Assembly: GCA_900319855.1 (NCBI GenBank)
Contig: ONQC01000001.1
Location: forward strand, 52,398 to 116,397
Source of the DNA: an uncultured Bacteroidales bacterium
GTDB taxonomy: Bacteria; Bacteroidota; Bacteroidia; Bacteroidales; UBA932
Length of the DNA: 64,000 nt
Direction: 5' to 3'
Shown: piece by piece, positions 8,248 to 15,739 of the stretch
Layout of the letters: every line of letters starts with the position of its first letter
Position numbering within the stretch: the first letter of the stretch is position 1
Translations under genes and position numbers: made by a program
The notes under the pieces: model-generated
Told to the model about the DNA's origin: nothing
Seen by the model: only the letters and a program-made list of their open reading frames with translations
Databases searched by the model: none

Positions 8248-8952
8248 CTATTCCCACCAGGCCGGTTTGCGGTAGGCGCCCTTTTCCAGGAAGGCGGCCC
8301 GTTCGGCGGCCCAGGCCTCGTTGACGGAAACGGAATCCGCCCGGTCTGTGCAGACGGTCCCTTCCATGTGGTCGCATTCGTGCTGGAAGATGACGGCGGT
8401 GTAACCATGGACCGTGTCGCGGCGTTCCTGCAGTGTCTGCGGGTCGGTCCAGGAGACGATGACGGTCCCGTAGCGGGGCACGACGGCCCTTTGCGGAGGG
8501 ACGGACAGGCAGCCTTCCGGATCGTGGGAAACGGCGCCGGAGCGTTCCAGGATCCGGATGTTCGGATACAGTTCCCAGGGTTCGCCCGGTTTGTCATAGC
8601 GCTGCACCCAGGCGAGGCGGCGGCTGATGCCGACCTGCGGGGCGGCGATGCCGACGCCGTCCTGCTCGGGGGACTGGACGGTGGCGAGCATCTTGGCGGC
8701 CAGGGTCTTGAAGTCTTCGGAGCGCAGCAGGGCATCCGGCAGGTCCTGCACGGTGGCCCGCAGGATGGTGCTGTCTTCCGGCAGGACGGTGACATACATC
8801 ACACTGTCGGATTGGCGGATGATCCGCTGCTCCTGCGGAGTGAAGGCGTTGTGTCCGGCCGGGAACCGGCAGCCGGGGATTCCGGCGGCCATGATCAGAC
8901 AGATCAGGGCGGGGACCAGCGCCCTGGCGGTCTTTCTCGGGGATTTGTCCAT
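8248..8952 (-). CDS. def: Peptide deformylase-family lipoprotein
   Basis: The start at 8950-8952 gives 234 aa. All three deformylase motifs are intact: GIAAPQVG (residues 101-108), EGCLS (146-150, metal-binding Cys) and HECDH (191-195, metal-binding His pair and catalytic Glu). Before them is an N-terminal signal with a lipobox, AAGIPGC (Cys28), so the protein is predicted to be a lipid-anchored exported protein rather than the usual cytoplasmic Def. The family normally removes formyl from nascent Met. Its role outside the cytoplasm is unknown, and a deformylase or amidase acting on other N-formyl peptides is possible. TGATG overlap with the upstream DUF5009 gene implies coupling. Confidence 0.85.
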   Translation of the reverse strand: MDKSPRKTARALVPALICLIMAAGIPGCRFPAGHNAFTPQEQRIIRQSDSVMYVTVLPEDSTILRATVQDLPDALLRSEDFKTLAAKMLATVQSPEQDGVGIAAPQVGISRRLAWVQRYDKPGEPWELYPNIRILERSGAVSHDPEGCLSVPPQRAVVPRYGTVIVSWTDPQTLQERRDTVHGYTAVIFQHECDHMEGTVCTDRADSVSVNEAWAAERAAFLEKGAYRKPAWWE

Positions 8953-10145
8953 CAGATTTTCAGTTTGAGGCCTATCTTCCCGAGCAAGGCGGCGGTGCCG
9001 ATGCACAGGAGGGAGAACAGGGCGCATTTGAGGAATCCGACCCCGCCGGCCAGCCATGCCGGGACCGGGGAGTTGAAAACGACCCAGAGGGCATAGTACA
9101 GATAGGGCATCATATAGACGGTAAGGGTCGCCGTCCCGGCGGGACGCAGCGGGGTGAACCACTTGGTCTTGCCGTGGCGGTCCAGGACGCTGAGCAGGGT
9201 GAAGGCTGCGACGGAGATGGCGCCCACATACAGGCACCAGGGGAGGGTGCCGATGTTCTTGGAGACGATCCATCCCTGGTGGACGGCCCAGCCGGCGAGG
9301 GCCAGCACGACGGCGGCTCCCAGGCCGAAGACGATCCGCCGGTGCTCCGGGCGGTCCTGGAGCCGGAGGCCCGTCCAGGCGGTCAGGACGCCGCCCAGGG
9401 CCATGATGGCGCTGGAACCGTTGCCGAGTCGCAGGGCATCGGCAAAGTCCGTGATGAGATTCCGGCCTTCGATCAGCCGGGTGCCGTCCCGCATGCCGGT
9501 CGAAATAAGGTTGAGGGCGACCAGGGCGAACCAGACCGGGATCAGCCAGCCGGGCCTCTTGCGCGCAAGCAGCCAGGCCATGGAGCAGAAAAGGTAGGCC
9601 CAGCCGATCAGGCCGAGGATGCCCCACCAGCTGCTGCGGAACAGGCCGCCTTCCGGGGTGCGGAACGTCAGGGCGAGGAAGGCCAGGACGGCGATACCGG
9701 CGGCCTGCAGCACCCTTTTATAGCGGAAATCTTCCGGATAGCGGTTCCAGATCAGGAAGAATCCGGTCACCATGAGGACCCAGTATAATGGCTTCCCATA
9801 GCCCAGGAGCGGGGCGAAGCCGCCTTCGCTGTTGACGATGAAAACGCCCATCAGCAGTAGGGCGAGGGTGCGGGAGAGGATGTGGCCGACGGTTGATTCG
9901 CCGCTCAGGCCCTTGGCAAAACGCCGTTCGATGGCATAAGGTATGGACAGGCCCATGGCAAAGAGGAACATCGGGAAGACGATGTCCGACAGTCCCATGG
10001 CATCTTCCGTGGTCTGGGCATGTTCCATCCAGTGCGGGATGCCCCGCACCGTCCAGAAATCATTGACAATCACCATCAGGAACATGGTCAGTCCCCGCAG
10101 CATGTCGATGGCGCCGTTGCGGCGTCCGGTGAAATTGGTTTCCAT
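8952..10145 (-). CDS. DUF5009 / HGSNAT-like membrane acyltransferase
   Basis: This polytopic membrane protein of about 397 aa has 10 or more hydrophobic segments. It begins with the typical RRNGAIDMLRGLTMFLMVIVNDF motif region and then DIVFPMFLFAMGLSIPYAIERR, as in DUF5009 and heparan-alpha-glucosaminide N-acetyltransferase relatives (NagX group) of Bacteroidetes. These are thought to acetylate amino sugars at the membrane using cytoplasmic acetyl-CoA; for this protein that is inference. I chose the ATG at 10143-10145 over the TTG at 10161-10163, because a minus-strand -7 promoter box lies exactly at 10161-10168 and would put the TTG upstream of transcription start. It is divergent from the ROK kinase of the sugar cluster. 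Confidence 0.8.
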   Translation of the reverse strand: METNFTGRRNGAIDMLRGLTMFLMVIVNDFWTVRGIPHWMEHAQTTEDAMGLSDIVFPMFLFAMGLSIPYAIERRFAKGLSGESTVGHILSRTLALLLMGVFIVNSEGGFAPLLGYGKPLYWVLMVTGFFLIWNRYPEDFRYKRVLQAAGIAVLAFLALTFRTPEGGLFRSSWWGILGLIGWAYLFCSMAWLLARKRPGWLIPVWFALVALNLISTGMRDGTRLIEGRNLITDFADALRLGNGSSAIMALGGVLTAWTGLRLQDRPEHRRIVFGLGAAVVLALAGWAVHQGWIVSKNIGTLPWCLYVGAISVAAFTLLSVLDRHGKTKWFTPLRPAGTATLTVYMMPYLYYALWVVFNSPVPAWLAGGVGFLKCALFSLLCIGTAALLGKIGLKLKI

Positions 10146-10160
10146 CAGCAGCAGTTTTTT

Positions 10161-10168
10161 CAAAGGTA
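10161..10168 (-). promoter_or_regulatory. -7 promoter element for the DUF5009 gene
   Basis: TACCTTTG on the minus strand, 15 bases upstream of the ATG at 10145. It decides the start codon of that gene. Confidence 0.55.
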
Positions 10169-10180
10169 AGAAAATTTCGT

Positions 10181-10188
10181 TATCTTTG
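10181..10188 (+). promoter_or_regulatory. -7 promoter element for the ROK kinase gene
   Basis: TATCTTTG with TTTC at the -33 position, 47 bases before the ATG at 10236. It probably starts the sugar-cluster transcript. Confidence 0.6.
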
Positions 10189-10235
10189 TATCAACCCTGG
10201 AAAAGGGACTGATAACGAACCAATACTTTCTTGAT

Positions 10236-11186
10236 ATGCAAACTTTTTTGGGATTGGACCTGGGCGGGACCAAGCTCCTGATCGGAGAGGTGGATGCCCA
10301 AGGGAATGTTTTGCAAAGCAAACAGTATGTTTCCGGTTTTCTGGACCAGCAGGCTGCCTGTGAGGTGCTCTGCCGCAGCCTGGACGATTATATCACCACC
10401 GTCGGCTGGGCGACCGGGGAGCCGCCGCAGGCGATGGGCGTGGGCCTGATCGGCCGGGTGGACCCGTATGCGGGTATCTGGCACCAGATCGATCCCGGCC
10501 GCACGCAACCCGTCAACCTGGCTGAAATGCTGGCGGCCCGTTACGGGCTTCCCTGCCGGATTGACAATGATGTCAAAAGCGCGACGCGGGCCGAACAGGC
10601 CTGGGGTGTCGGAAAGTATTCCAAAGATTTCGTATTCATCAATATAGGCACCGGAATCGCGGCCGGAACCGTTACCGGCGGACACATCGTCCGCGGCGGT
10701 CATTTCAATGCCGGGGAAGTCGGCCATACCCAGGTCGGTGCCGGCGTCGGCATCCGGTGCGTCTGCGGCCGGACCGACTGCGTCGAAGCCTTCGCTTCGG
10801 GTTCGGGCATCGACCGTTGCGCCCGCTTCCTGCAGCGCCAATACCGGACGGCCCTTCCGATTCCGGTGGACGGGACCCCGGTCAAGTTCTCCGACGTGCT
10901 GGCGCTCAGCCAGGAAGGAGATCCGCTCTGCAGTTTCCTGGTGGAGAATGCGGCCGACGGGATCGCCCGGCTGATCATGAACCTGGTCCGCATGTCCGAT
11001 CCGGATACCGTCGTGCTCGGCGGCGGGGTGATCGCCCAGGAAACCATGCTTGAAAGGGTCCTGGCCCACCTGCATCCGTCTACGATGCGGTTCGTCTCGC
11101 GCGGGGTCGTGCTGACGGAACTGGATCCCCGGTATGCCGGCCTGCTGGGTGCCGCGGCCGTCGCGATGGATGCCACAAGCCATTGA
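10236..11186 (+). CDS. ROK family sugar kinase
   Basis: This 316-aa cytoplasmic protein has the ATP-binding phosphate-1 motif GLDLGGTKLLIGEV at its N-terminus, a second glycine-rich motif (NIGTGIAAGTVTGG) and the ROK zinc-site signature HTQVGAGVGIRCVCGRTDCVEAFASG, which supplies the conserved His and Cys residues. ROK kinases phosphorylate glucose, N-acetylglucosamine, N-acetylmannosamine or related sugars at C6. With an amino-sugar-phosphate isomerase and a GH18 protein just downstream, a GlcNAc or glucose substrate is likely, but specificity cannot be read from the sequence. No helix-turn-helix is present, so it is a kinase and not a NagC-type repressor. Confidence 0.88.
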   Translation: MQTFLGLDLGGTKLLIGEVDAQGNVLQSKQYVSGFLDQQAACEVLCRSLDDYITTVGWATGEPPQAMGVGLIGRVDPYAGIWHQIDPGRTQPVNLAEMLAARYGLPCRIDNDVKSATRAEQAWGVGKYSKDFVFINIGTGIAAGTVTGGHIVRGGHFNAGEVGHTQVGAGVGIRCVCGRTDCVEAFASGSGIDRCARFLQRQYRTALPIPVDGTPVKFSDVLALSQEGDPLCSFLVENAADGIARLIMNLVRMSDPDTVVLGGGVIAQETMLERVLAHLHPSTMRFVSRGVVLTELDPRYAGLLGAAAVAMDATSH

Positions 11187-11205
11187 TACATTGAGAAAGT
11201 ATCCC

Positions 11206-11213
11206 TATCTTTG
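11206..11213 (+). promoter_or_regulatory. -7 promoter element upstream of the GH18 gene
   Basis: TATCTTTG, 20 bases before the ATG at 11234, in the 47-base gap after the ROK gene. An internal promoter would let the GH18-transporter genes be expressed apart from the kinase. Confidence 0.6.
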
Positions 11214-11233
11214 CACAACTACTGACTACCGAT

Positions 11234-12262
11234 ATGAAACCTCTTTTTCCCGCCATGCTGGCCATGGCCTTGCTGCTGTCCTGCAGCGGCGCTCCGAAAA
11301 CGGGCAGCGACCGCGTCGTCGTCGCCTATGTGACATCCTGGACGGATGTCATGCCCGATCCTTCCGTCCTGACCCATATCAACTATGCCTTCGGCGGGGT
11401 GACCCCCACCTTTGACGGCGTGCGGATCAGCAACGAAGACCGCCTGCGGTCCATCGTCGCCCTCAAGAGACAGGCTCCGGATCTGAAAATCTGCCTGTCC
11501 GTCGGCGGATGGGGCAGCGGCAACTTCAGCGAGATGGCCGCCTCCGACAGCCTGCGCGGCGCTTTTGCCGCGGATTGCGCCCGGGTGGCCGATGCCTTCG
11601 GCCTGGACGGTATCGACATCGACTGGGAATATCCCACGCAGAACGGCGCCGGCATCTCCTCCTCGCCGGATGACACGAAGAATTTCACCCTGCTGATGCG
11701 GGACCTGCGGACGGCCCTCGGTCCTGACCGGCTGCTGACCCTGGCAACGGTCAGTACGGCCCAGTACATCGATTTCCCCGCCATCCTTCCCTATATCGAT
11801 TTCGTCAACATCATGTCCTACGACATGGGTTGGGCGCCCAAGCACAATGCGCCCCTGTACCGTTCCGACGCTTCCGGGAAGACGACTCCCATCGCCGGTG
11901 ACGTGACGGCCGACGAAGCGGTCCGCGCCCATCTGGCGGCCGGCGTGCCGCCGGAGAAACTGGTGATGGGCATGCCTTTCTATGGCCGCGGCAAGCGCGA
12001 AGCCTATGGGGATTACAAGAATTTCAAGGACATCCAGGGCCCCCGCGAGGGGGATGTCGAAGTCTGGGACGAGATCGCCCGGGTCCCTTACTATGCCGAC
12101 AGCGAGGGGACGCTCCTGTTGGGCTTTGATAATGTCCGATCCATTCAAGAAAAATGTAACTATTTGCTGGAAAAAGGCCTGCATGGTGCCATGTATTGGG
12201 ACTACAGCGGTGACAACGCAGACCTGGACCTGGCCAAAACCATTGCCAACGCGATTCTGTAG
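11234..12262 (+). CDS. GH18 family glycoside hydrolase lipoprotein
   Basis: This 342-aa lipoprotein has signal MKPLFPAMLAMALLLSC with Cys17 as the lipidated residue. The catalytic GH18 motif DxxDxDxE is intact as D125-G-I-D128-I-D130-W-E132. It is preceded by the SVGGWGSGNF strand (family pattern SxGG) and followed by VNIMSYDMGWA and a C-terminal MYWDYSGDN strand, all typical of the GH18 barrel. Family activities are chitinase or endo-beta-N-acetylglucosaminidase. There is no carbohydrate-binding module, and the short length suits oligosaccharide or glycoprotein substrates. It is followed closely by the amino-sugar isomerase, MFS transporter and more glycosidases in one direction. Confidence 0.9.
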   Translation: MKPLFPAMLAMALLLSCSGAPKTGSDRVVVAYVTSWTDVMPDPSVLTHINYAFGGVTPTFDGVRISNEDRLRSIVALKRQAPDLKICLSVGGWGSGNFSEMAASDSLRGAFAADCARVADAFGLDGIDIDWEYPTQNGAGISSSPDDTKNFTLLMRDLRTALGPDRLLTLATVSTAQYIDFPAILPYIDFVNIMSYDMGWAPKHNAPLYRSDASGKTTPIAGDVTADEAVRAHLAAGVPPEKLVMGMPFYGRGKREAYGDYKNFKDIQGPREGDVEVWDEIARVPYYADSEGTLLLGFDNVRSIQEKCNYLLEKGLHGAMYWDYSGDNADLDLAKTIANAIL

Positions 12263-12265
12263 AAA

Positions 12266-12991
12266 ATGATAGCAACCATTGTACGCGGCGAATCCGCGTT
12301 TGACCGGCTGGCGGCCGACCAGATCCTGAAAGTGATGCGCGAGAAACCGGACGCCGTCATCGGCCTGTCCACCGGCCGGACGACCGGCGCCATGCACCGC
12401 CTTGTGGCGGAAAGCTGGAAAGCCGCCCCGTTTGATATTTCCCGGATTACCTTCTTCGGACAGGATGAGGTCACCGGTGTCTCTCCCTTGTATGCCGGCG
12501 CCTGCGTCGCCATGCTCCGCAATGAAATCATCGACCCCCTGGGCATCGATGACGACCATTTCCTGATGCTCCCGACCCGTTCGGACGATTTCCCGGCCGC
12601 CTGCCGGGATTTCAAGGCGGAGTTGGACCGGCGCGGCGGGATCGACCTGCTCGTGCTCGGTCTGGGCGAGAACGGCCACCTCGGCTTCAACCAGCCCGGG
12701 TCTCCTTTCGACAGCCGGACCCGGGTGTCGGTCATGTACCCCGAACTGGAAGCGCGGATCCGCCGGGAAACGGCGACGCCGCCGGAGATTCCGCTCGGCG
12801 GGGTGACCCTCGGCCTGGCCGACATCATGGAAGCCAAACGCATCCTGCTGGTGGCAAAAGGCCGCAACAAAGCCGCCATCGTCCGGAAGATCATCAAGGG
12901 TCCCGTCACGGAGGCGGTTCCCGCTTCGATCCTGCAAAACCATCCCAACTGTGAATATTTACTCGACCATTTAGCCGCATCTCTCTTATGA
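12266..12991 (+). CDS. nagB: Glucosamine/galactosamine-6-phosphate isomerase family protein
   Basis: This 241-aa cytoplasmic protein of the NagB/AgaI family would convert an amino-sugar 6-phosphate to a ketose 6-phosphate plus ammonia. Visible motifs are GLSTGRTTGAMH (phosphate loop), FFGQDEVTGV (acid equivalent to Asp72 of E. coli NagB) and LGLGENGHLGFNQPGS, the active-site loop. In that loop the positions of NagB Asp141 and Glu148 are Asn and Gln, while the His is kept. Asn is usual in the AgaI-like branch, but Gln is less common. Specificity (GlcN-6-P or GalN-6-P) is therefore open. It starts 4 bases after the GH18 stop and overlaps the transporter gene by 4 nt. Confidence 0.82.
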   Translation: MIATIVRGESAFDRLAADQILKVMREKPDAVIGLSTGRTTGAMHRLVAESWKAAPFDISRITFFGQDEVTGVSPLYAGACVAMLRNEIIDPLGIDDDHFLMLPTRSDDFPAACRDFKAELDRRGGIDLLVLGLGENGHLGFNQPGSPFDSRTRVSVMYPELEARIRRETATPPEIPLGGVTLGLADIMEAKRILLVAKGRNKAAIVRKIIKGPVTEAVPASILQNHPNCEYLLDHLAASLL

Positions 12992-14235
12992 ACCAGAAAA
13001 CCAATTACATGGGACCATTCCTGACGATGGTCTTCCTGTTTTTCATCGTCGGCTTCCTGACGACGGCCAACACCCAGTTCCAGGGACCGCTCAAAGAGGC
13101 CTTCCTCTCGGGCGCCGGCGGCCTGAAGAACACGTTCGCCACCCTGATTACCTTCTCGTGGTTCCTGGCCTATCCGCTGGCCGGACCGGTCGGATCCCGC
13201 TGGGTCGACCGCCGCGGCTACAAGACGACCCTGATCCGGGGTCTCGCCGTGATGGCCTGCGGCCTGGTGCTGTTCTTCCTCTCTTCCTGGTTCACGGTGC
13301 GCTTCCCGGATGCCGCCATCGGCGGCGAAAGCCTCCGCATCCCGGCCGGATTCCTGATCTTCCTGGCCGGTTCCTTCGTGACCGGTGCCTCCGCCACCAT
13401 CCTGCAGGTGGTGCTCAACCCCTATCTGAATGCCTGTGAAGTGCCTGGTACCCAGGCCATCCAGCGGATGGCCATCGGCGGTACGGCCAATTCCGTCGGT
13501 ACGACCGTCGCCCCGTATTTCGTGACGGGCATCGTCTTCGGCGGCCTGGCGATGGAAGATATCTCCGTCCGGCAGCTGATGATTCCGTTCTTCGTCCTGG
13601 CCGCGGTGATCGTCGCGGTGGCCCTCATCCTGTCCCGTTTCCGCCTGCCGGACATCGCCGGTACCCGGGCGCAGGACGGTGAGAAACTGGAAAAAAGCGT
13701 CTGGTCCTTCCGCCACCTGACCCTGGGTGTCGTGGCGATTTTCTTCTATGTGGGCGTCGAGGTCTGCATCGGCGGCAACATCAACCTGTACGCCATCGAA
13801 AAAGGCCTGGCTTCGCCGGCACTGCTCGCCACCCTGTACTGGGGCGGCATGCTGATCGGACGGGCCGTCGGCAGCAGCCTGAGCAAGATTCCGCCGCGGG
13901 TGCAGCTGACCGTCACGACCGTCACGGCCTTCGTCCTGGTCCTGCTGTCCATCCTCCTGGACAATCCGTGGATCCTGGCGGCCGTCGGCTTGTTCCACTC
14001 CATCATGTGGGGTGCGATTTTCACGCTGGCCATCCAGGGACTGGGCAAATATACCTCCGCCGCCTCCGGCGTATTCATGATCGGCGTCGTCGGCGGGGCC
14101 ATCCTGCCGCTCTGCCAGGGTGCACTGGCTGACCTGATCGGCGGATGGCGCCTTTCCTGGGCCATCGTCCTGGCCGGCGAACTCCTGATGCTGCTCTATG
14201 CCCAGTTCGGTTCCCGTGTCCGTGAAACCCAATAA
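12988..14235 (+). CDS. MFS sugar transporter (FucP/NagP-like, FHS family)
   Basis: This 415-aa inner-membrane protein has about 12 hydrophobic spans. The N-terminus (FLFFIVGFLTTANTQFQGPL) matches the fucose/glucose/GlcNAc:H+ symporter group, and the loop after span 2 (GSRWVDRRGYKTTLIRG) is the MFS G-x-x-x-D-R-x-G-R/Y-K motif. Homologues take up fucose, glucose, galactose or N-acetylglucosamine. Its place between the NagB-like isomerase (4-nt overlap) and glycosidases suggests uptake of the monosaccharide released by this cluster. Gene order favours an amino sugar or glucose, but this is inference. Confidence 0.88.
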   Translation: MNQKTNYMGPFLTMVFLFFIVGFLTTANTQFQGPLKEAFLSGAGGLKNTFATLITFSWFLAYPLAGPVGSRWVDRRGYKTTLIRGLAVMACGLVLFFLSSWFTVRFPDAAIGGESLRIPAGFLIFLAGSFVTGASATILQVVLNPYLNACEVPGTQAIQRMAIGGTANSVGTTVAPYFVTGIVFGGLAMEDISVRQLMIPFFVLAAVIVAVALILSRFRLPDIAGTRAQDGEKLEKSVWSFRHLTLGVVAIFFYVGVEVCIGGNINLYAIEKGLASPALLATLYWGGMLIGRAVGSSLSKIPPRVQLTVTTVTAFVLVLLSILLDNPWILAAVGLFHSIMWGAIFTLAIQGLGKYTSAASGVFMIGVVGGAILPLCQGALADLIGGWRLSWAIVLAGELLMLLYAQFGSRVRETQ

Positions 14236-14251
14236 AAAAGATAACAACCTT

Positions 14252-15727
14252 ATGAAACGTGTATTAAGTATTGCGGCGCTTGCCGTCCTGCTGCTTTCCT
14301 GCGGCCACAAAGGCGCTTACAAGATTCCCGGTGTGGGATCTTTCGATGCCCTGGTCTATACGACCACGGCCGACAGCACCCGGCTGTTTGTCAAAAGCGG
14401 CCTGGACTTCGCGGCTGCCGATCCGTCCGTCCCGGTCATCCGGGTGACGGACCAGACCTTCCAGACCGTGGAAGGCTTCGGCGCGGCCATAACGGTTTCT
14501 TCCTGCTACAACCTGCTGAAAATGAAACCGGAAGACCGTAAGGCCTTCCTGGTGGAACTCTTCGATCCGAAGGAGGGTGTCGGTTCTTCCCTGATCCGGC
14601 TGGCCATCGGCGGTTCCGACTTTACGTGGGATTACGAACACCCCAACGGCGGCCGGTTCACCTGGTGCGATGAAGAAGGGATGGAGCATTTCGCCCCGCA
14701 CGAGCTGGATGTGAAGTATGTCCTGCCCATCCTGAAGGAAATCTATGCCATCAACCCGGATGTCAAGATCATCGGCTCTCCCTGGACCGCCCCGCGCTGG
14801 ATGAAGCTGGATGCCGACCTCAAGGAACCGCATTACAGCTGGACCGGCGGCCGCCTGAACCCCGCCTGCTACCAGGATTATGCGGATTACTTCGTCAAAT
14901 GGATCCAGTACTTTGAGGGACAGGGCTTCCCGATCTACAGTATCACCCCGCAGAACGAGCCGCTCAACGCCGGCAACTCCATGTCCATGCTGATGTACTG
15001 GGAAGATACCCGCGACTTTGTCAAGACGGCCCTCGGTCCCGCCTTCGAAAAGGCCGGCTTGAAGACCAAGATCCTGATTTTCGACCACAACTACAACTAC
15101 GACCGGATGGCGGACCAGGACGGTTATCCGCTCAAGGTCTACGAAGATCCCGAAGCCAGCAAGTATATCGCCGGCTCCGCCTGGCACAACTACGGCGGCC
15201 GGGTCAGCGAACTGGACCGGATCATCGCCGCCGCTCCTGACAAGGAGATCTGGTTTACGGAAGCGTCCATCGGAAAATGGGGCTACCGGTTCGGCCGTTC
15301 GCTGCTGAACGACTTCCGGGAGATCTTCCTCGGAACCCTCTCCCGCAACGGAAAGGGCGTTGTCTTCTGGAACCTGATGCTGGACGAGAAATTCGGTCCC
15401 TACACCAATTTCAAGGGCTCCTGCATGACCTGCTACGGTGCGGTCAACGTCGTATCGGGTGACTATTCCAAGGTAGATCGGTATTCGCAGTGGTACAACA
15501 TCGCCCATGCTTCGGTCGTCGTCCGTCCGGAAGCCGTCCGCGTCGGGACGGAAGGATCCGTCGAAGGCGTGCAGTGCCTGGTCTTCCGCAACGTGGACGG
15601 TTCCTATGGTGCCCTCCTGCTCAATGATGCCGATGCCGCGAAACAGCTCAGCCTCACGGCCGGGAAGCATTCCCTGCCGGTCGAAGTGCCTTCGCGTTCC
15701 CTGGTTTCCGTCCGTTGGACCGAATAA
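14252..15727 (+). CDS. GH30 family glycoside hydrolase lipoprotein
   Basis: The start at 14252 (MKRVLSIAALAVLLLSC) gives 491 aa with a lipobox Cys17; a longer frame begins inside the transporter gene. GH30 features are clear: QTVEGFGAAITVSS near the N-terminus, IGSPWTAPRWMK, the acid/base Glu236 in TPQNEPLNAG, nucleophile Glu337 in IWFTEASIGKWG, and a C-terminal beta domain after VVFWNLMLDE. Family enzymes include glucosylceramidase, beta-1,6-glucanase and beta-1,3/1,6 activities. Subfamily 1 or 3 seems likely, with beta-1,6-glucan a possible substrate given the GH5 and GH9 neighbours. It is lipid-anchored, so it acts in the periplasm or on the cell surface. Confidence 0.9.
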   Translation: MKRVLSIAALAVLLLSCGHKGAYKIPGVGSFDALVYTTTADSTRLFVKSGLDFAAADPSVPVIRVTDQTFQTVEGFGAAITVSSCYNLLKMKPEDRKAFLVELFDPKEGVGSSLIRLAIGGSDFTWDYEHPNGGRFTWCDEEGMEHFAPHELDVKYVLPILKEIYAINPDVKIIGSPWTAPRWMKLDADLKEPHYSWTGGRLNPACYQDYADYFVKWIQYFEGQGFPIYSITPQNEPLNAGNSMSMLMYWEDTRDFVKTALGPAFEKAGLKTKILIFDHNYNYDRMADQDGYPLKVYEDPEASKYIAGSAWHNYGGRVSELDRIIAAAPDKEIWFTEASIGKWGYRFGRSLLNDFREIFLGTLSRNGKGVVFWNLMLDEKFGPYTNFKGSCMTCYGAVNVVSGDYSKVDRYSQWYNIAHASVVVRPEAVRVGTEGSVEGVQCLVFRNVDGSYGALLLNDADAAKQLSLTAGKHSLPVEVPSRSLVSVRWTE

Positions 15728-15739
15728 TTTATGTGCCTT

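Noticed and set aside
10161-10163. TTG start for the DUF5009 gene
   Set aside because: A minus-strand -7 promoter box covers it, so the message would begin downstream; the ATG at 10145 fits better.
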